From the NCBI GenBank assembly GCA_035771175.1, contig CM069611.1:16048866-16112865 (forward strand): DNA of 64,000 nt. The letters run 5' to 3'. A model generated the notes under the pieces. The model was not told where the DNA came from. It made no database searches and saw nothing but the letters and a program-made list of their open reading frames with translations. Shown piece by piece: positions 46,525-60,146 of this stretch (position 1 is the first letter of the stretch; the number at the start of each line of letters is the position of its first letter). The position numbers and the translations under genes were made by a program. This DNA comes from Paratinospora sagittata (lineage: Eukaryota > Streptophyta > Magnoliopsida > Ranunculales > Menispermaceae).

Positions 46525-47922
46525 TGATAGTTGCATATTTAGACATGTTTTAAGAGAGTTTTATAGTTGTTTTAGGATAATTTATGCATTAGTTGAGTGT
46601 GTTTGTGTTAGTTTTGATTCATTTATTAGTTTAGGAATAAATTGGTTTTTATGCACTATTTCGGTTTGTTAATTTATATGTTGGATCAATTTATGTTTTG
46701 AGTGTTTTAATTACTTGTTTTGTTTTGTTTTGTAGGTATTTAGATGTATGAAAGTAAGCATGAATGATGGACACAACATATGAGAAGCCTAGATGATGAG
46801 TCATGAAGAACCCAAGCCAAAAAGTAAAAGAAAATTGGCTGAGTCCACAAGAAGGAAATCAAAAGGAGCGAAAAATGACTAAGTCCACAACACTGCGCAC
46901 AAATAGTGCTCTGGGCGCCGCAGCGCTAATCGATGAGCCCAGAGAATGTCAACATAGTGCTGCGGCATTGGAATTTTTTAACCGGGGGCCGCAACACTAC
47001 TCGCGGCGCCCTATGTTTTTCCAGTTGCGATTTTGGGAATTTTGGGACTTTCTAAATTTTTACACACTACGAAAAGGGGCTTAATATATATAAAAATAAA
47101 GGGTTTTTTGAGAGGAACACATTGGAATAAAGTGGAGAACGAAGTTTTGCGGCTTGAGCGAGATGGAAGAGAAGATCTACATTGAAGACCGTTTACAACT
47201 TCTACACGTTTTAGTTTGCTTTTCTTTGTTCTGATTCATGTTTGAACCATTAGTTATTGTTTTGATTTCTTTAGTTATGAACTAAAGCATTGTTTCTAGA
47301 GGATAGATGGAGCCTAACTTCGATGCTACGTTCTAGTAAAGTTTTAATTATTATTAATGGATTTGTGATAGTTTATTTATATTTCTCCATTGTTAATGCA
47401 TTCAATCTCTTGATCAGGGATTGGATGATCTTACTTCTAGAGTGCGGGCACTCGACAAAGGGTACTTTTGATCGGAACAAGGGAAATATAACCTAGGTTA
47501 TTGTGAGACAGATAGGAAATCGAGACCCTATGAAGTCATTAAAGGAAATCATAGATCTTAGTGAGTTTGTAAGAATTAGGTCTTCATCGTTAGATCGAGA
47601 TCAATTCCTATGAATATGCTCTAACGCGGCACTCGAAAGAGTGTGTTAGAAACATTAGGATTTCTAGCTTATAAACTAAGTAAATACATTAATGATAAAT
47701 AATTGGAAAGAACATAGTTGATAGTTAGGTGAAATCGATTCTCTAGATTATTTCTCTATTGATAATCTGCCGTTTTCATTGCTTTTCTAGTTAATATTTA
47801 GTTGTTTTCATTAAGGTAAAAACGTGATAGCTAGTGTTCTAATTATCCCTAAGGACGATACCGGATTTCATCGGATTTTATTGTAACTTGACTGTTGTGC
47901 ACTTGCGATAATTTCAGGAACA
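46525..47922 (+). repeat. 5' LTR of the Athila-like element
   Basis: Starts TGATAGTTGCATATTT, ends GGAACA six bases before the PBS. Contains the gggcgccgcagcgc array (about 46912-47012) and a TATA element TATATATAAAAA near 47083. Confidence 0.93.
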
Positions 47923-47928
47923 AGTTTT

Positions 47929-47946
47929 TGGTGCCGTTGCCGGGAA
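47929..47946 (+). other. Primer-binding site, tRNA-Asp type
   Basis: TGGTGCCGTTGCCGGGA matches the Athila-type tRNA-Asp PBS (usually TGGCGCCGTTGCCGGGG) apart from a transition near its start. Confidence 0.85.
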
Positions 47947-48116
47947 TAATTATTAGTTTGCACTAATATCGTGTTATTGAACTTAGATTTTAATTTAGAT
48001 TTTTATATTTTATTGTTATTCTCTGATTTTCTTTTAGTTTTTGTTTTGAAGGATTTCAAGAGTTTGAACGTACTCTTGGAAGACCGAGACAAGAGAGAAG
48101 AAGAACAGCTGAGGTA

Positions 48117-49470
48117 ATGGCAGATGAGCAAAATCAATTGACCTTGAGTGACTACTTAAAGCCGGTCATTAATGAGAACTATTCAAGTATAGTTCATGTT
48201 CCTATCAACGTGAACAACTTTGAGCTGAAACCGACATTGATCTCGATGGTGTAACAACATCAGTATGGGGGGCTGCCTACTGAAGATCCTACTATCCACA
48301 TCACCACCTTCTTGGGAGATGTGTGATACGATGAAGATAAATGGTGTTACTAAGGACACCATAAGGTTGATATTGTTCCCTTATTCTGTAAGGGACAAAG
48401 CACGAGCATGGTTGCAATCTTTGCAACCGAGAAGCATTGCAACTTGGCAAGAGATGGTACAAAAATTTCTTCAAAAATTTTTTCCACCTGCCAAGACCGC
48501 CCAATTGAGAGCTGAGATCGAACAATTCAAGTAACACGAGTCTGAGTCATTGTATGAAACATGGGAGCATTTCAAAGAATTGCTGAGGAAGTGTCCTCAG
48601 CATGGGTTCCAAGATTGGTTACAAATTCAACTTTTCTATAATGGGATGACTTTCTGCACAAGAACTCTAGTTGATGCGGCGGCCAGTGGGTCACTTTTGA
48701 CAAAAATGGCTACTGAGGCATTGAACATGTTGGAGGATATGGCTAGAAACACTTATGGGGTTTCGGGTGGACGATCAATGGTTAAGAAGGTGGCTGGCTA
48801 CATGAAGTTGATCCATTCACATCTCTCTCTGCTCAGATGTCAAGTATTGCCAACCAACTTGCTGTGCTCACTATTCAAAGAGGGTAACCTTTTATTGAAA
48901 AGGCAACGACTTTACATATGGGTTCTTCAGGGAATGAGGCACATGAGGAAGAAGTTCAATACATTAGTAATTGGGGGTATAACTTCAGAAGCAATCAAGG
49001 AGTTCCAAATTAGTACCACCCAAGTGTTCGAAATCATGAAAACTTTTCCTATGCCAACACGAGGAATACATTGCAACTCTACCCTGTTTCTACAATCAAG
49101 CTCAAGAGAAAAAGCCATCCGTGGAGGATATGTTGGGATCATTTATGATGGAGACAAGAGCTTCAATTAAGAACATAGAAGTACAAGTAGGACAACTAGC
49201 CCAAACAGTGAATACACAACCACATGGATCCTCGCCTAACAACATCTAGATAAATCCCAAGGAACAATGCAAGGCCATCACTTTGAGGAGTGGAAAAGAA
49301 GCTAAAGGGGCTTATTCTACAAGCCAACACATTACATCTCCCCCTCCATTTAGTCAAGAGAATGAGGAGCCCAACAAGGAAGCTAAGTCAAGCAAAGAAG
49401 AGGAAGAATCAAGTAAGGGGAAAATTCTCAAGAGAGGCCGTATAGGCCCGGTTCCATCACCTTTCTAGAT
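48117..49470 (+). pseudogene. Athila-like gag
   Basis: ATG at 48117 (MADEQNQLTLSDYLKP). The frame has a TAA at 48252 where the family has Gln, then a frameshift before DTMKINGVTKDTIRLILFPYS (48327-48390). The gag core DKARAWLQSLQP and IATWQEMVQKFLQKFFPP follows, then a TAA at 48532, again a probable former Gln, and ETWEHFKELLRKCPQHG. From about 48770 the frame degenerates; 49283-49468 carries MRSGKEAKG and a charged Lys/Glu/Ser-rich linker. Confidence 0.87.
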
Positions 49471-52400
49471 AATCCCCCTAGTCTTAAGACTCCTATCCCT
49501 TTTCCTCAAATTTTCCAAAAGAGGAAGCTTGATGAGCAATTTGCTAAGTTTCTTGAAATTTTCAAGAAAATCCACATCAACATCCCTTTTGCCGATGCTT
49601 TGGAGCAAATGCCCAACTATGTGAAGTTCATGAAGGATGTGATGACAAAAAAGAGGAAGCTAGAGGATTATAGGACAATGAAGCTTACTGGAGAATGTAG
49701 TGCCATACTACAAAAGAAGCAACCTCAAAAGCTAAAAGATCCAGGGAGTTTCATACCTTGCACCATTGGTTCTTTAAATTTCACTAAAGCTTTATGTGAT
49801 TTAGGTGCAAGTATTAACTTGATGCCTTTGTCAATTTTCAGGAAATTGGGACTTGGCGAGGTGAAGCCGACTATGATATCTTTGCAACTAGCGGATTGAT
49901 CACTTACATACCCTAGCGGTATCATTGAAGACGTGCTAGTGAAGGTGGATTAGTTCATCTTCCCGATGGACTTTGATGTTTTGGATATGAAGGAAGGTGG
50001 TGATATCCCTCTCATACTTGGGCGGCCATTCTTAGCTACCGGGAGAGCTTTGATCGAAGTGCAACGTGGTGAGCTTACCCTAAGAGTGAATGATGAAGAA
50101 GTGCTATTTAATATATACAAGACCATTAAATTCCCATTAGAGGGAAATATATGTCACCAGATAGATGTAGCGGATGTGGTGGATGCATGTGGGACTGAAG
50201 TACATGAGGAGGCTACATTGGGAGATTCTTTAGAGAAGTGTCTTGTGAGTTCGGTAACTAGAGATGAGGCCTCTCATGATGATGTCCAGCAGTATACCTT
50301 AGCTCTTGAAGCCCACAATCCTACAAGTACCATCGTCCAAGTAGAAGACATTGAAGTTTTTTTGCCACCCGAGTCATTAGAATCTTCACCGGAGTTGAAG
50401 CCCTTACCGGAGCACCTCCATTATGCATTTTTGGGTGAGAAGTCTACTATGCTGGTCATCATATCATCAACTTTGTTTAGTGTGGAAGTGGAGAAGCTAT
50501 TATGCATTTTGAGAAAGTACAAGTCTGCTTTGGGGTTGCCCATAGCCGACGTCAAGGGGATAAGCCCCTCCATTTGTATGCACAAGATCTTGATGGAGGA
50601 CTCATACAAGCTTTCAATTGAACATCAAAGAAGGCTAAATCCACCCATGAAGGAGGTTGTGAAAGCTGAAATATTAAAGTGGCTCAAGGCGGGAATCATA
50701 TACGCCATTTCGGATAGTTCGTGGGTAAGTTCGGTTCAATTGGTACCTAAGAAAGCGGGTATGACTGTAGTGATGAATGATAAGCATGAGCCGATTTCCA
50801 CTAGGACAGTGACGGGCTAGAGAGTTTGCGTAGACTACCGGAAGCTTAACAAGGCCACAAGGAAAGATCACTTTCTTATTTTTTTTATTGATCAAACTCT
50901 AGATCGGTTGGCGGGCTTCCATTATTATTGTTTCTTGGATGGGTATTCGTGGTATAATCAAATAGCCATCGCCCCGGAGGATCAAGAGAAGACTACATTG
51001 ACTTGCTCGTATGGTACTTTTGCGTTTCGGCGTATGCCGTTTGGATTGTGCAATGCACTGGCGACTTTTCAACGGTGTATGATGACTATATTTTCTGATT
51101 TGATAGAAGACATCATGGAGGTTTTTATGGACGATTTTTCAGTATTTGGGTCCTCTTTTGATCATTGTTTGCATAACCTCTCCCTTGTGTTGAAGAGGTG
51201 TGAAGAAACGAACCTTGTACTTAAGTGGGAAAAGTGTTATTTCATGGTGCATGAAAGCATTGTTCTTGGACACCGGATTTCGCTTTGAGGTAGACAAGGC
51301 GAAGATTGTTACTATTGAAAAGCTTTCACATCCGAAGACTATTAAGGACATAAGGAGTTTCTAGGGGCATGCAAGTTTCTATAGAAGATTCATTAAGGAT
51401 TTTTCCAAGATTGCTAAACTTCTTTGCAACCTCCTTGAGAAAGAAACCCTATTTGTGTTTGATGAACATTGTGAGGAAGCTTTTGCATTGATCAAGAAAG
51501 CTTTGGTATCAGCACCTATTATGGTGATATCGGGTTGGAGTGAACCGTTCGAGATCATGTGTGATGCGAGCGACTATGCAGTGGGAGCGGTTCTTGGGCA
51601 ACGAAAAGAGAAGATGTTCCGGACCATTTATTATTCGAGTTGGACACTTGGTGGGGCTTAGCAAAATTACACAGCAACCGAGAAGGAATTTATAGCGGTG
51701 GTTTTTGCTTGTCATAAGTTTAGATCCTACATTATTAGGTTTAAAGTGATTGTTTATACCAACCATGGCACCATCTAATACTTGTTTGAGAAGAAGGATG
51801 CGAAGCCTCAGTTGATTAAATGGGTCCTTTTGCTTCAAGAGTTTGATATGGAGATTAAGGACAAGAAAGGGAGTGAGAATGTAGTTGCGGATCACCTATC
51901 TCGGTCGCAACTAGATTAGCAAGATGATGGTGTGTCTATTTTGGAAACATTTCCAGATGAACAAGTTTATGGGCTATTTGCCAAACTTCCATGGTATGCT
52001 GATTATGTGAACTACTTGGCTAGTGGTGTCTTGCCTCGGGATCTATCATATGCAAGGAAGAACAAGTTTCTACATGATGTGTGTTTCTATTTTTGGGACG
52101 AACCCTAGCTATTTAAGAGGTGCAATGATCAACTAATAAGGAGATGTATACCGGAGGAGGAAGTGCAATCCATTCTACATGATTGCCATTCTTCTCCATA
52201 TGGTGGTCACTTTGGGGCTACAAGGACAACGAAAAAGGTTCTTCAACGTAGGTTCTATTGGCCTACATTATTTCGAGATAGTTATGCATTTGTGAAGACG
52301 TGTGACCGATGCCAACGTCTTGGTACCATATATAGGCGACACGAGCTACCTTTAACAAACATCTTAGAGGTGGAGCTTTTTGATGTGTGGCGTATTGATT

Positions 52401-53281
52401 TTATGGGCCCGTTTCCCTCTTCATGTGGCAAAACATATATACTTTTGGAAGTTGATTATGTTTTCAAGTGGGTTGAAGCTATAGCTATGGAGACCAATGA
52501 TACTAAGGTGGTGCTGAAATTTCTACACAAGCAAATATTCACTAGATTTGGCACACCTAGAGCTATCATCAGTAATGAAGGTACCCACTTTTGTAACAAA
52601 TTGTTCAATGCTCTTCTTTCCAAGTATGGGGTAAAACATAAAGTGGCACTTGCATACCATCCTCAAACCAATGACCAAGCCGAAGTGAGCAATTGAGAAG
52701 TCAAGAAAATTTTGGAGAAAACCGTCAATGTCACTAAGAAGGATTGGTCTTTGAAGCTTGATGATGCTTTATGGGCGTATCAGACTGCATTGAAGACTCT
52801 TATTGGGATGTCTCCTTACCGCCTTGTGTTTGAAAAATCTTGTCACTTACCGGTTGAGTTGGAACATCGAGCGTATTGGGAGGTGAAAAAGCTTAATTTT
52901 GACTTAAAGGCATCTGAGGATCAAAGGCTATTGAAACTAATGGAGATGGAAGATGGAGATGGAAGAGTTTAGGAATTATGCTTATGAGAATGCCAAGATC
53001 TATAAAGAGCGAACCAAGAAGTGGCATGACAAGAACATTGAGAAGCAAAATTTTGAACCAGGGCAACAAGTACTCCTATTCAATTCTAGATTGAAGTTGT
53101 TCCCTGGCAAGTTGAAATCTAGATGGTCGGGCCCTTTTATGGTGGAACGAGTTTTCCCTTTTGGAGCGGTTGAGCTAAAGAATGACAATGGTGTTTGCTT
53201 CTGAGTTAATTGCCAAAGGTTGAAGCATTACTATGGCCACGAGGTGCGTCGAGATGATTGCATCACTTTTGGGGATCTGTA
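49471..53281 (+). pseudogene. Athila-like pol: PR-RT-RNase H-integrase
   Basis: Protease near 49780 (ALCDLGASINLMP) with IPLILGRPFLATG near 50000. RT from about 50600, interrupted by TAG at 50818 before VCVDYRKLNKATRKDHF (Trp in the family), with MPFGLCNALATFQRCM and the catalytic FMDDFSVFG near 51124-51150. RNase H near 51550 (EIMCDASDYAVGAVLG), with stops at 51659, 51777 and 51916. The integrase zinc region (CDRCQRLG near 52300) leads to the core [10 protein letters not shown] (about 52390), and [12 protein letters not shown] precedes a TGA at 52695 (CGA in the family). A frameshift lies near 52960-52970; the C-terminus runs to about 53280. Not functional. Confidence 0.92.
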
Positions 53282-54953
53282 ATGGCAATGTGTCTGAAAG
53301 TTGGGCTGATGACTTTAAACCAAGCGCTAGATGGGAGGCAACCTATCGGTTTTGACTTTTTTTTTTTAGTCATTGTAGTATAAATTTGACTTTCGTGCCT
53401 TAACAAATTTGTTTCCTTTGCCCCTTTTTAGGTTCTAACGCAAGTTTGGGGATCTCTTTGAAGCATTACGGAGGGACGAATGGCGCACATTTTCACCCAT
53501 TTGGGTTTAGGGGGTTTTCTAAACTCCACTTAATCTTATATGCTTACGTTTTTCTTTATTTGTGTTTATCATGCATTGAGGACAATGCTTGCTTTAAGTT
53601 TGGGGGGAGAGTTTTGCTTTTTGTCATGGTATGTTAGTTGAGTATGCATTAGTTTAGGCTAGGTAGTCACATTCTTTTACAATTTTAGACTTACATATGG
53701 CGGGCCAATGATAAGAGAACGCTTCAGAGATATAAAACAATAGGAGAATGTAAAAAGTTACCTATATGTCTGTGTGCTTGATCCAACTTTTGCTGGGAAT
53801 TATTGGAGAGAGTTAACCATTTGTACATGATTTTTTATCATTGGATTGAGATTGTTGCGAATGGACCTTTGCGTGCTAAGTCATATCTTAGATCTCTAGG
53901 GATTCTAGAACAAGTCTGATCACCACTTGAGGCGAAATCCTAGTTAACACACCATGAGCAAGATGATTTAGGCCATGTTTGAAAACGTTTGAGCCATATA
54001 GCCTACCGTACTTTTTATTGTATCCATAGTTCCCACTTTGAGTTGAATATCCTGTTCTTTGTTACCTATACACCAGGAAATCTGAGGTTATCATGTTTAA
54101 TTCCCCTGTTTTTCAACCTATGTACCTTATACACTTTGATTATGGAGTGTTATTATTTGGATGAAAGAACAATGGGAAAGAAAAGTGAAGAAAAAGGGTG
54201 ACAAAGAAGAAAAACAATGTGAAGTTTGCTTATGAGTTTTATTGAAAAAAAATGAAAAAGAGAAGAAAAAGGATGCTATGCCCATGATTATGAAAAGAAA
54301 TAAGTTTGGGGGTGTAGTTGTTCTTTGAAAATAAGAAGAAAAAAAAAAGAAAACAAAAGAATGGGGAATGAGATGAAAAGATTGACCAGTTAAAGAAAGG
54401 GTATATGTGCTGAAATTAGGTTTTTGGTTCTAAATGTAATGGGTTGGATGTTTGTAAAAGATCAAAGTGTTTAGGGTGCTTTTTGAGTTAAAATTTTCCT
54501 ATTTTTCTCTACCTTTGAACCTATGCCTTACATTACAACCTATGAAAGACCTACTAATTTTGAATGGTGTGTGAGTTACATTAGTGGAGAGTGGTGTGAA
54601 AAACTTGCCTATGGAGTTCCAACTTAAATTTTATATTTTGAGATCTTACACTTAACACTTGCTTGCACTTGTTCATGACTTGCATGATTAGTTGATGAGA
54701 TTAGTTATGTACTCATGTGTGAAAGAATCAAAGGTGAAACTTGGTGAGAGTTGGGTTGAAATTCTAGACAATTCTATACTCTTGAAATTCGTTCCTAGAA
54801 GTGAATATTCCTTTTGATATAATCTTAGAGGCCATGTATGTGATTATAATGCTGAGTTAAGTCTTTAATTGTGCAAGATTTTGACTTTAGAAGGGATATG
54901 TTAATTATGAGATTTTAGTTTTGTTTTTCCTTTGCTCGGGACGATCAAAGTCC
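53282..54953 (+). other. 3' noncoding region of the Athila-like element, no env-like ORF
   Basis: About 1.7 kb without a sustained frame. Some Athila elements have an env-like ORF here; I see none. The PPT-like word aagtttggggg or close variants recurs at about 53440, 53598, 54302 and 54954. Confidence 0.7.
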
Positions 54954-54966
54954 TAAGTTTGGGGGT
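54954..54966 (+). other. Polypurine tract of the Athila-like element
   Basis: aagtttgggggt immediately before the 3' LTR start at 54970. Confidence 0.75.
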
Positions 54967-54969
54967 ATT

Positions 54970-56414
54970 TGATAGTTGTATATTTTGACATGTTTTAGTA
55001 GAGTTTTACAGTTGTTTTAGGATAATTTATGCATTAGTTGAGTGTGTTTGTGTTAGTTTTGATTCATTTATTAGTTTAGGAATAAATTGGTTTTTATGCA
55101 TTATTTCAGTTTGTTAATTTATATATTGGATCAATTTATGTTTTGAATGTTTTAATTACTTGTTTTGTTTTGTTTTGTAGGTATTTAGATGTATGAAAGT
55201 GAGCATGAATGATGGACACAACATATGAGAAGCCTAGATGATGAGCCATGAAGAACCCAAGCCAAAAAGTGAAAGAAAATTGGCTGAGTCCACAAGAAGG
55301 AAATCAAAAGGAGCGAAAAATGACTAAGTCCACAACACTGTGCACAAATAGTGCTCTGGGAGCCGCAACGCTAATCGAGGAGCCCAGAGAATGTCAACAT
55401 AGCGCCGCGGCGTTGGAATTTTTTAACCAGGGGCCGCAACACTACTCGTGGCGCCCTATGTTTTTCCAGTTGCGATTTTGGGAATTTTGGGACTTTCTAA
55501 ATTTTTACACACTACGAAAAGGGGCTTAATATATATAAAAAGAAAGGGTTTTTTGAGAGGAACACATTGGAATAAAGTGGAGAACGAAGTTTTGCGGCTG
55601 GAGCGAGATGGAAGAGAAGATCTACATTGAAGACCGTTGACAACTTCTACACGTTTTAGTTTGCTTTTCTTTGTTCTGATTCATGTTTGAACCATTAGTT
55701 ATTGTTTTGATTTCTTTAGTTATGAACTAAAGCATTGTTTCTAGAGGATAAATGGATCCTAACTTTGATGCTAAGTTCTAGTAAAGTATTAATTATTATT
55801 AATGGATTTGTGATAGTTTATTTATATTTCTCCATTGTTAATGCTTTCAATCTCTTGACCACGGATTGGATGATCTTAGTTCTAGAGTGCGGGCACTCGA
55901 TAAAGGGTACTTTTGATCGGAACAAGGGAAATATAACCTAGGTTATTGTGAGACCGATAGGAAATCGAGACCCTTTGAAGTCATTAAAGGAAATCATAGA
56001 TCTTAGTGAGTTTGTAAGAATTAGGTCTTCATCGTTAGATCGAGATCAATTCCTATGAATATGCTCTAACGCGACACTCGACAGAGTGTGTTAGAAACTT
56101 TAGGATTTCTAGCTTATAAACTAGGTAAATACATTAATGATAAAAAATTGGAAAGAACATAGTTGATAGTTAGATGAAATCGATTCTCTAGATTATTTCT
56201 CTATTGATAATCTGTCGTTTTCATTGCTTTGCTAGTTAATAATTAGTTGTTTCCATTACTATTTAATTACTCAATCATTCGAATTCTATAGTCTAGATAA
56301 AATTAAGGTAAAAATGTAATAGCTAGTGTTCAAATTATCCCCGAGGACGATACCTGATTTCATCGGATTTTATTATAACTTGACTATCGTGCACTTGCGA
56401 TAATTTCATGAACA
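54970..56414 (+). repeat. 3' LTR of the Athila-like element
   Basis: Starts TGATAGTTGTATATTT and ends TGAACA before the target duplication atgct. Keeps a segment near 56238-56290 (attactatttaattactc) that is missing from the 5' LTR. Array at about 55358-55457 and TATA near 55531. Confidence 0.93.
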
Positions 56415-56835
56415 ATGCTTCACAATATGCAACAAACAAGTTTCTTCGTGAATTCCCCAAAATCAAATCATAACATGTATTTACCCAGTTCGTTCATCCC
56501 ATACCAGCCAACCTTGGCGATACAAGTTATGTACTGGTTTTGAAAATTCACTACTTATCACAAACCATCTAGATATCTAATTTTATAACTGGTATCCTCT
56601 TAGTTTGTCCGTCTCATACAGGTCAAACTGGGCGATAGCAGGAATAAGCCCAATTTCTATAGGATTTACCACACGTAGTCTACATGTCCTCCATTGATCC
56701 AGGATATAGTAGTTATCCTCTTTATTTTTTGCATCCCATACCACCCTGAATACAATGATAAAAGGGATATCAATGGTTATGAATTTTCCTATCAAACATT
56801 CTACCTTAAAAGTTCACACTGGTATCATTCATTCG
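56415..56835 (-). mobile_element. Interior of gypsy family C continuing beyond the Athila insertion
   Basis: Three degenerate copies of a tggtatgggat motif (- strand) lie at about 56480, 56600 and 56715, like the spacer repeats of family T at 9331-9612. No gag or pol domain seen. Cut at 56836 by LTR-D. Confidence 0.5.
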
Positions 56836-59194
56836 TGTGACTCCCCACAAAAGTATTAAGACAAAGTACCAAACATACGCCTAGTGCCTTGATGAAATAA
56901 GAGTCTTTAAACTCATAAGGACCCTAAATTATTGGTTTGAAGACCAAATGAACCTTAAAATGATGCGTAAAGAACCAAATGTTAGTGTTACACACCATTC
57001 ATGAAGTATTGAAACTCGGAAGCATTGAAAATTTGGATAAAAAACCTTATGTCCTTAAAGAAAACATAGAACGTGGGACTTAAACAAATCTTAAATTTAA
57101 GATGTTTAAAACCTTCGAAAACCCCATTTTGATCATCTAAGAAGAACTAAGATCGAAAATGAAGAAAACAAAAAAAAGGAAAGGAATCGGAGAAGAAACG
57201 GGGGATAAACATGTTCCTCCATTAAAAAAACGTGTTCCTCCATTTTTGGGCTGAAGGAGCGCATTCCTCCCTTCAAGGAGCGTGTTCCTCCATCTAAAAA
57301 TCTATAAAAAATAGCACGAAATTCTCTCATTTTAGGCTTTTCAAATTTGGGCAAAAGTGAAAGAGTTTGGGGTGCGACTTGGAGGGTTTCTTGGGGGCTT
57401 CAAGGGTGATTCTAAGTGACTTTTAAACGTGTTTTGAAGCTTCCAAACATCAAATCAAAAGCATTGAAGGTATAATTTCTCCCTTTCCTTAGCTTGAATT
57501 CTTGATTCTTGGGTTTTCTTGGGGAACAAGTCATCCTGCTCATACCTTGATTAGAACTTAAAAGAGTTTCTAGAGTCTCTAATGATGTTTTTAAGGTTGT
57601 TTTAATGTTTTAACATGGTTTTGAGCAAAGATGAAGGGATTTATGGTAGTTTTGGAGATAGTTGAAAGCTAACTTGTTCTCCAAGAAACCAAGTGAGTTT
57701 CATTTTGATATTTAGATGTGTAGTTCCTCTTGGGTTTTTCTTTAGAGATTCCATCTTAGTAGATGAAATCATACTAAGAGAACCAAATTATGTGAATAAA
57801 TAAGTATTGGAACTATGTTTTCCAAAAAATATTGCTTGACCATTCTACAAATGGTTTTACTCCAAACCCTTAAGATATGATGAACTAGAGAAAGCCAAGA
57901 GCCCGTTAATGTTCTTGGGTGTGTGAGAAACACCTAACCAAGGAAAATGGTAGAGAACCCACAAATGGGCGTAAGAAATCAACATTCAAATATATGAGCT
58001 AATAGGTTCTGTTTAAATGATTCTTGAATGATAATGAGAGATTGAAGTTGTTTATGAAGTTTTACATGGTTCTTATTTAAGGAAACCTAATGTTGGAATT
58101 ATGTGATGAGGTATGGACCTAAAACCAAGGTTCATGGTTTATGGGACATGAACCACCCAACACGGGCAATGTTGGGTTATCAATGAAGGGTGTTGGAAAC
58201 CAAACCCTTGAAGGAAAGTTGGAGGTCCATAAATGTTTAAGGAACAGTAAAATTTGATTGATTTAAGTAGTCAACTAAGAACTAGTTCTATGTATGATAG
58301 GAAGTGGAGTAAACGCCAAGTGAGGTGAAGGTTTCCAAATCAAGAAACCAAGGAACGATATTACTGTGAGTGGATTCGATTCCATTCCCCCATCATATCC
58401 ATATCATCATAGCTATAAAATTGTTTTATCTCATGATTCATGCTTACTTACATGTTATTGAATGGTATTAGCATGAGGTGTAGCTAAATGGGATTTTGTA
58501 CATGTATGAATATGATTTTTATATGCCATGATAGAGAATACCTTGCTTTATATGTTTGTGCGTAAACGGTTGCTATGGTAGAAAATGAGTAGATCTTCAT
58601 GGATAAGATTGTTAATCTAAGTGGTTCATCACTTAACACGTCCCTAAATATATTGTGATGAAGTATATTTTGATGATCACAAACGAAATATCTTTCGGTG
58701 CTAACGAGCATTTATCAAGATCTCATCCCAGCACCTCAGGAGAAGCAAAAAACCAAGGAATGATTCGATCAAGGAACTAAAAGTCATATCAGACGTTCAA
58801 GATCGTTTCAATCAAAAGGACCTCAACGATGATATCTTGATTTCAAGATCACCACTCGAACGATTCGATCAAGCTTAAAGTCTACATCTTTCGATCAACG
58901 TGTAAGACATTCAACTCTAACGTGAAGTTCTTGTTGAAGATCTCATAATAAAGAGTTGGATTTAAAGATTATGAGAAAATGTGAAATACACAATATTTAA
59001 GGTATATCTTTCTCTAATCGACATTGCTCAAATGTTTTCCAAAACCATGCACAAACCACTTGCATACTTGTATGTTTTGATCATATATTTTATGATATTT
59101 CAAATGATTTAATTCTCTATATTTAATTTGAAATTTATCGAGTTTTTACGCATTTATCGTTTATTTAATCGCGAGTCAAAACTATTTTTCAAGA

Positions 59195-59880
59195 GTATTT
59201 CAGGACGCTAATGAGTTAGTAGCGCTTTCCTGAACTTGATAAGTCAGGACGCTGATAATTCATTAAGACGCTGATAACATTCAAGGTTGAATTGAACTGA
59301 TTAATCAGGTCACTAACTTGTAAGTAGCTGCCTCCTTTAGTCAACCTCTGAAGTTTTCAGGACGCTGACTCAGCATCAACTTACTGAAAGATTTCCAAGT
59401 TCTTCAAAGACTCTATTTTTGAGGACGCTGATAGTTATAAGTTGAACAATCTATCAGGACGCTACCTGGATAGGAGCGCCCTCACCTTTGGGAATCAACT
59501 TAATAACTTTTAGGACGCTGATTGTCCTTCATCGCATTTTTTTTTGTTCAAATATTTTTAAATATATGGTAGGACACTTACAATGTTGTAGCGCCCTCAT
59601 ATTGTGTTTTATGTTTTAACTGGTAGGACGCTTACTCGAAAAGTAGCGCCCTCATGCACTTATTTGTTTTAAAACATAGTAAGATGCTAACTGGGCATTA
59701 GCGCCCTCAGGGTTAAGTTGTTTAAGTGTCAAAGTAAGTCAGAACCCTCACGTTTCAGTAGCGCCCTCACTTCATTGTTCAGCAGGACGCTTATACGTAA
59801 TGAGCGCCCTCAAGGAACAAAACGACAAAGTTGACATTGTGGGTAAGGACACTGATTACGAAATCAAGACGCTAATTCAG
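59195..59880 (+). repeat. GC-rich aggacgct / tagcgccctca array in the solo LTR
   Basis: About 15 occurrences of aggacgct or close variants, many paired with agcgccctca 15-25 bp downstream, so that units form imperfect inverted pairs separated by AT-rich spacers. It ends about 270 bp upstream of the TATA box. Confidence 0.85.
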
Positions 59881-60146
59881 CAATCGTCACTGTTCAAAAA
59901 AGTACACTACATCAGTCTACTTTTTCAGAATGAATTTTTGCACAGAGTCCTTTTCAGACTTATCAGAGATCTTCTTTGATACATGAATTAAGTTTTTCTA
60001 TAACTTCCCTTTTTCATGTAATCTGAAAAGAAACAGGATGTTAGTGAAAATTGCAATTTCCATTTTCATATAAAATTCTAGCCGTTGTGTGTAAACCTTC
60101 ATATTATTTGAACTTCAAATGTCTAACGACTATGTCCTACTAAGTC

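Larger units (their letters stand above)
46525..56414 (+). mobile_element. Full-length Athila-like Ty3/gypsy element (9.9 kb)
   Basis: Both LTRs (46525-47922 and 54970-56414) with TG...CA ends, perfect target duplication atgct (46520-46524 and 56415-56419), tRNA-Asp PBS, gag, pol in the order PR-RT-RH-IN, long 3' noncoding region and PPT. The gag FELKPTLISMV and linker LRSGKEAKG are typical of the Athila branch. The coding region is broken by stops and frameshifts. The LTRs differ at several percent of positions, plus a roughly 47-bp gap in the 5' LTR, so it is not a very recent insertion. Confidence 0.94.

Noticed and set aside
46803..47084. Frame open in both Athila LTRs (46803-47084 and 55248-55529)
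   Set aside because: LTR similarity alone keeps it open; it overlaps the GC array and TATA region upstream of the likely transcription start.
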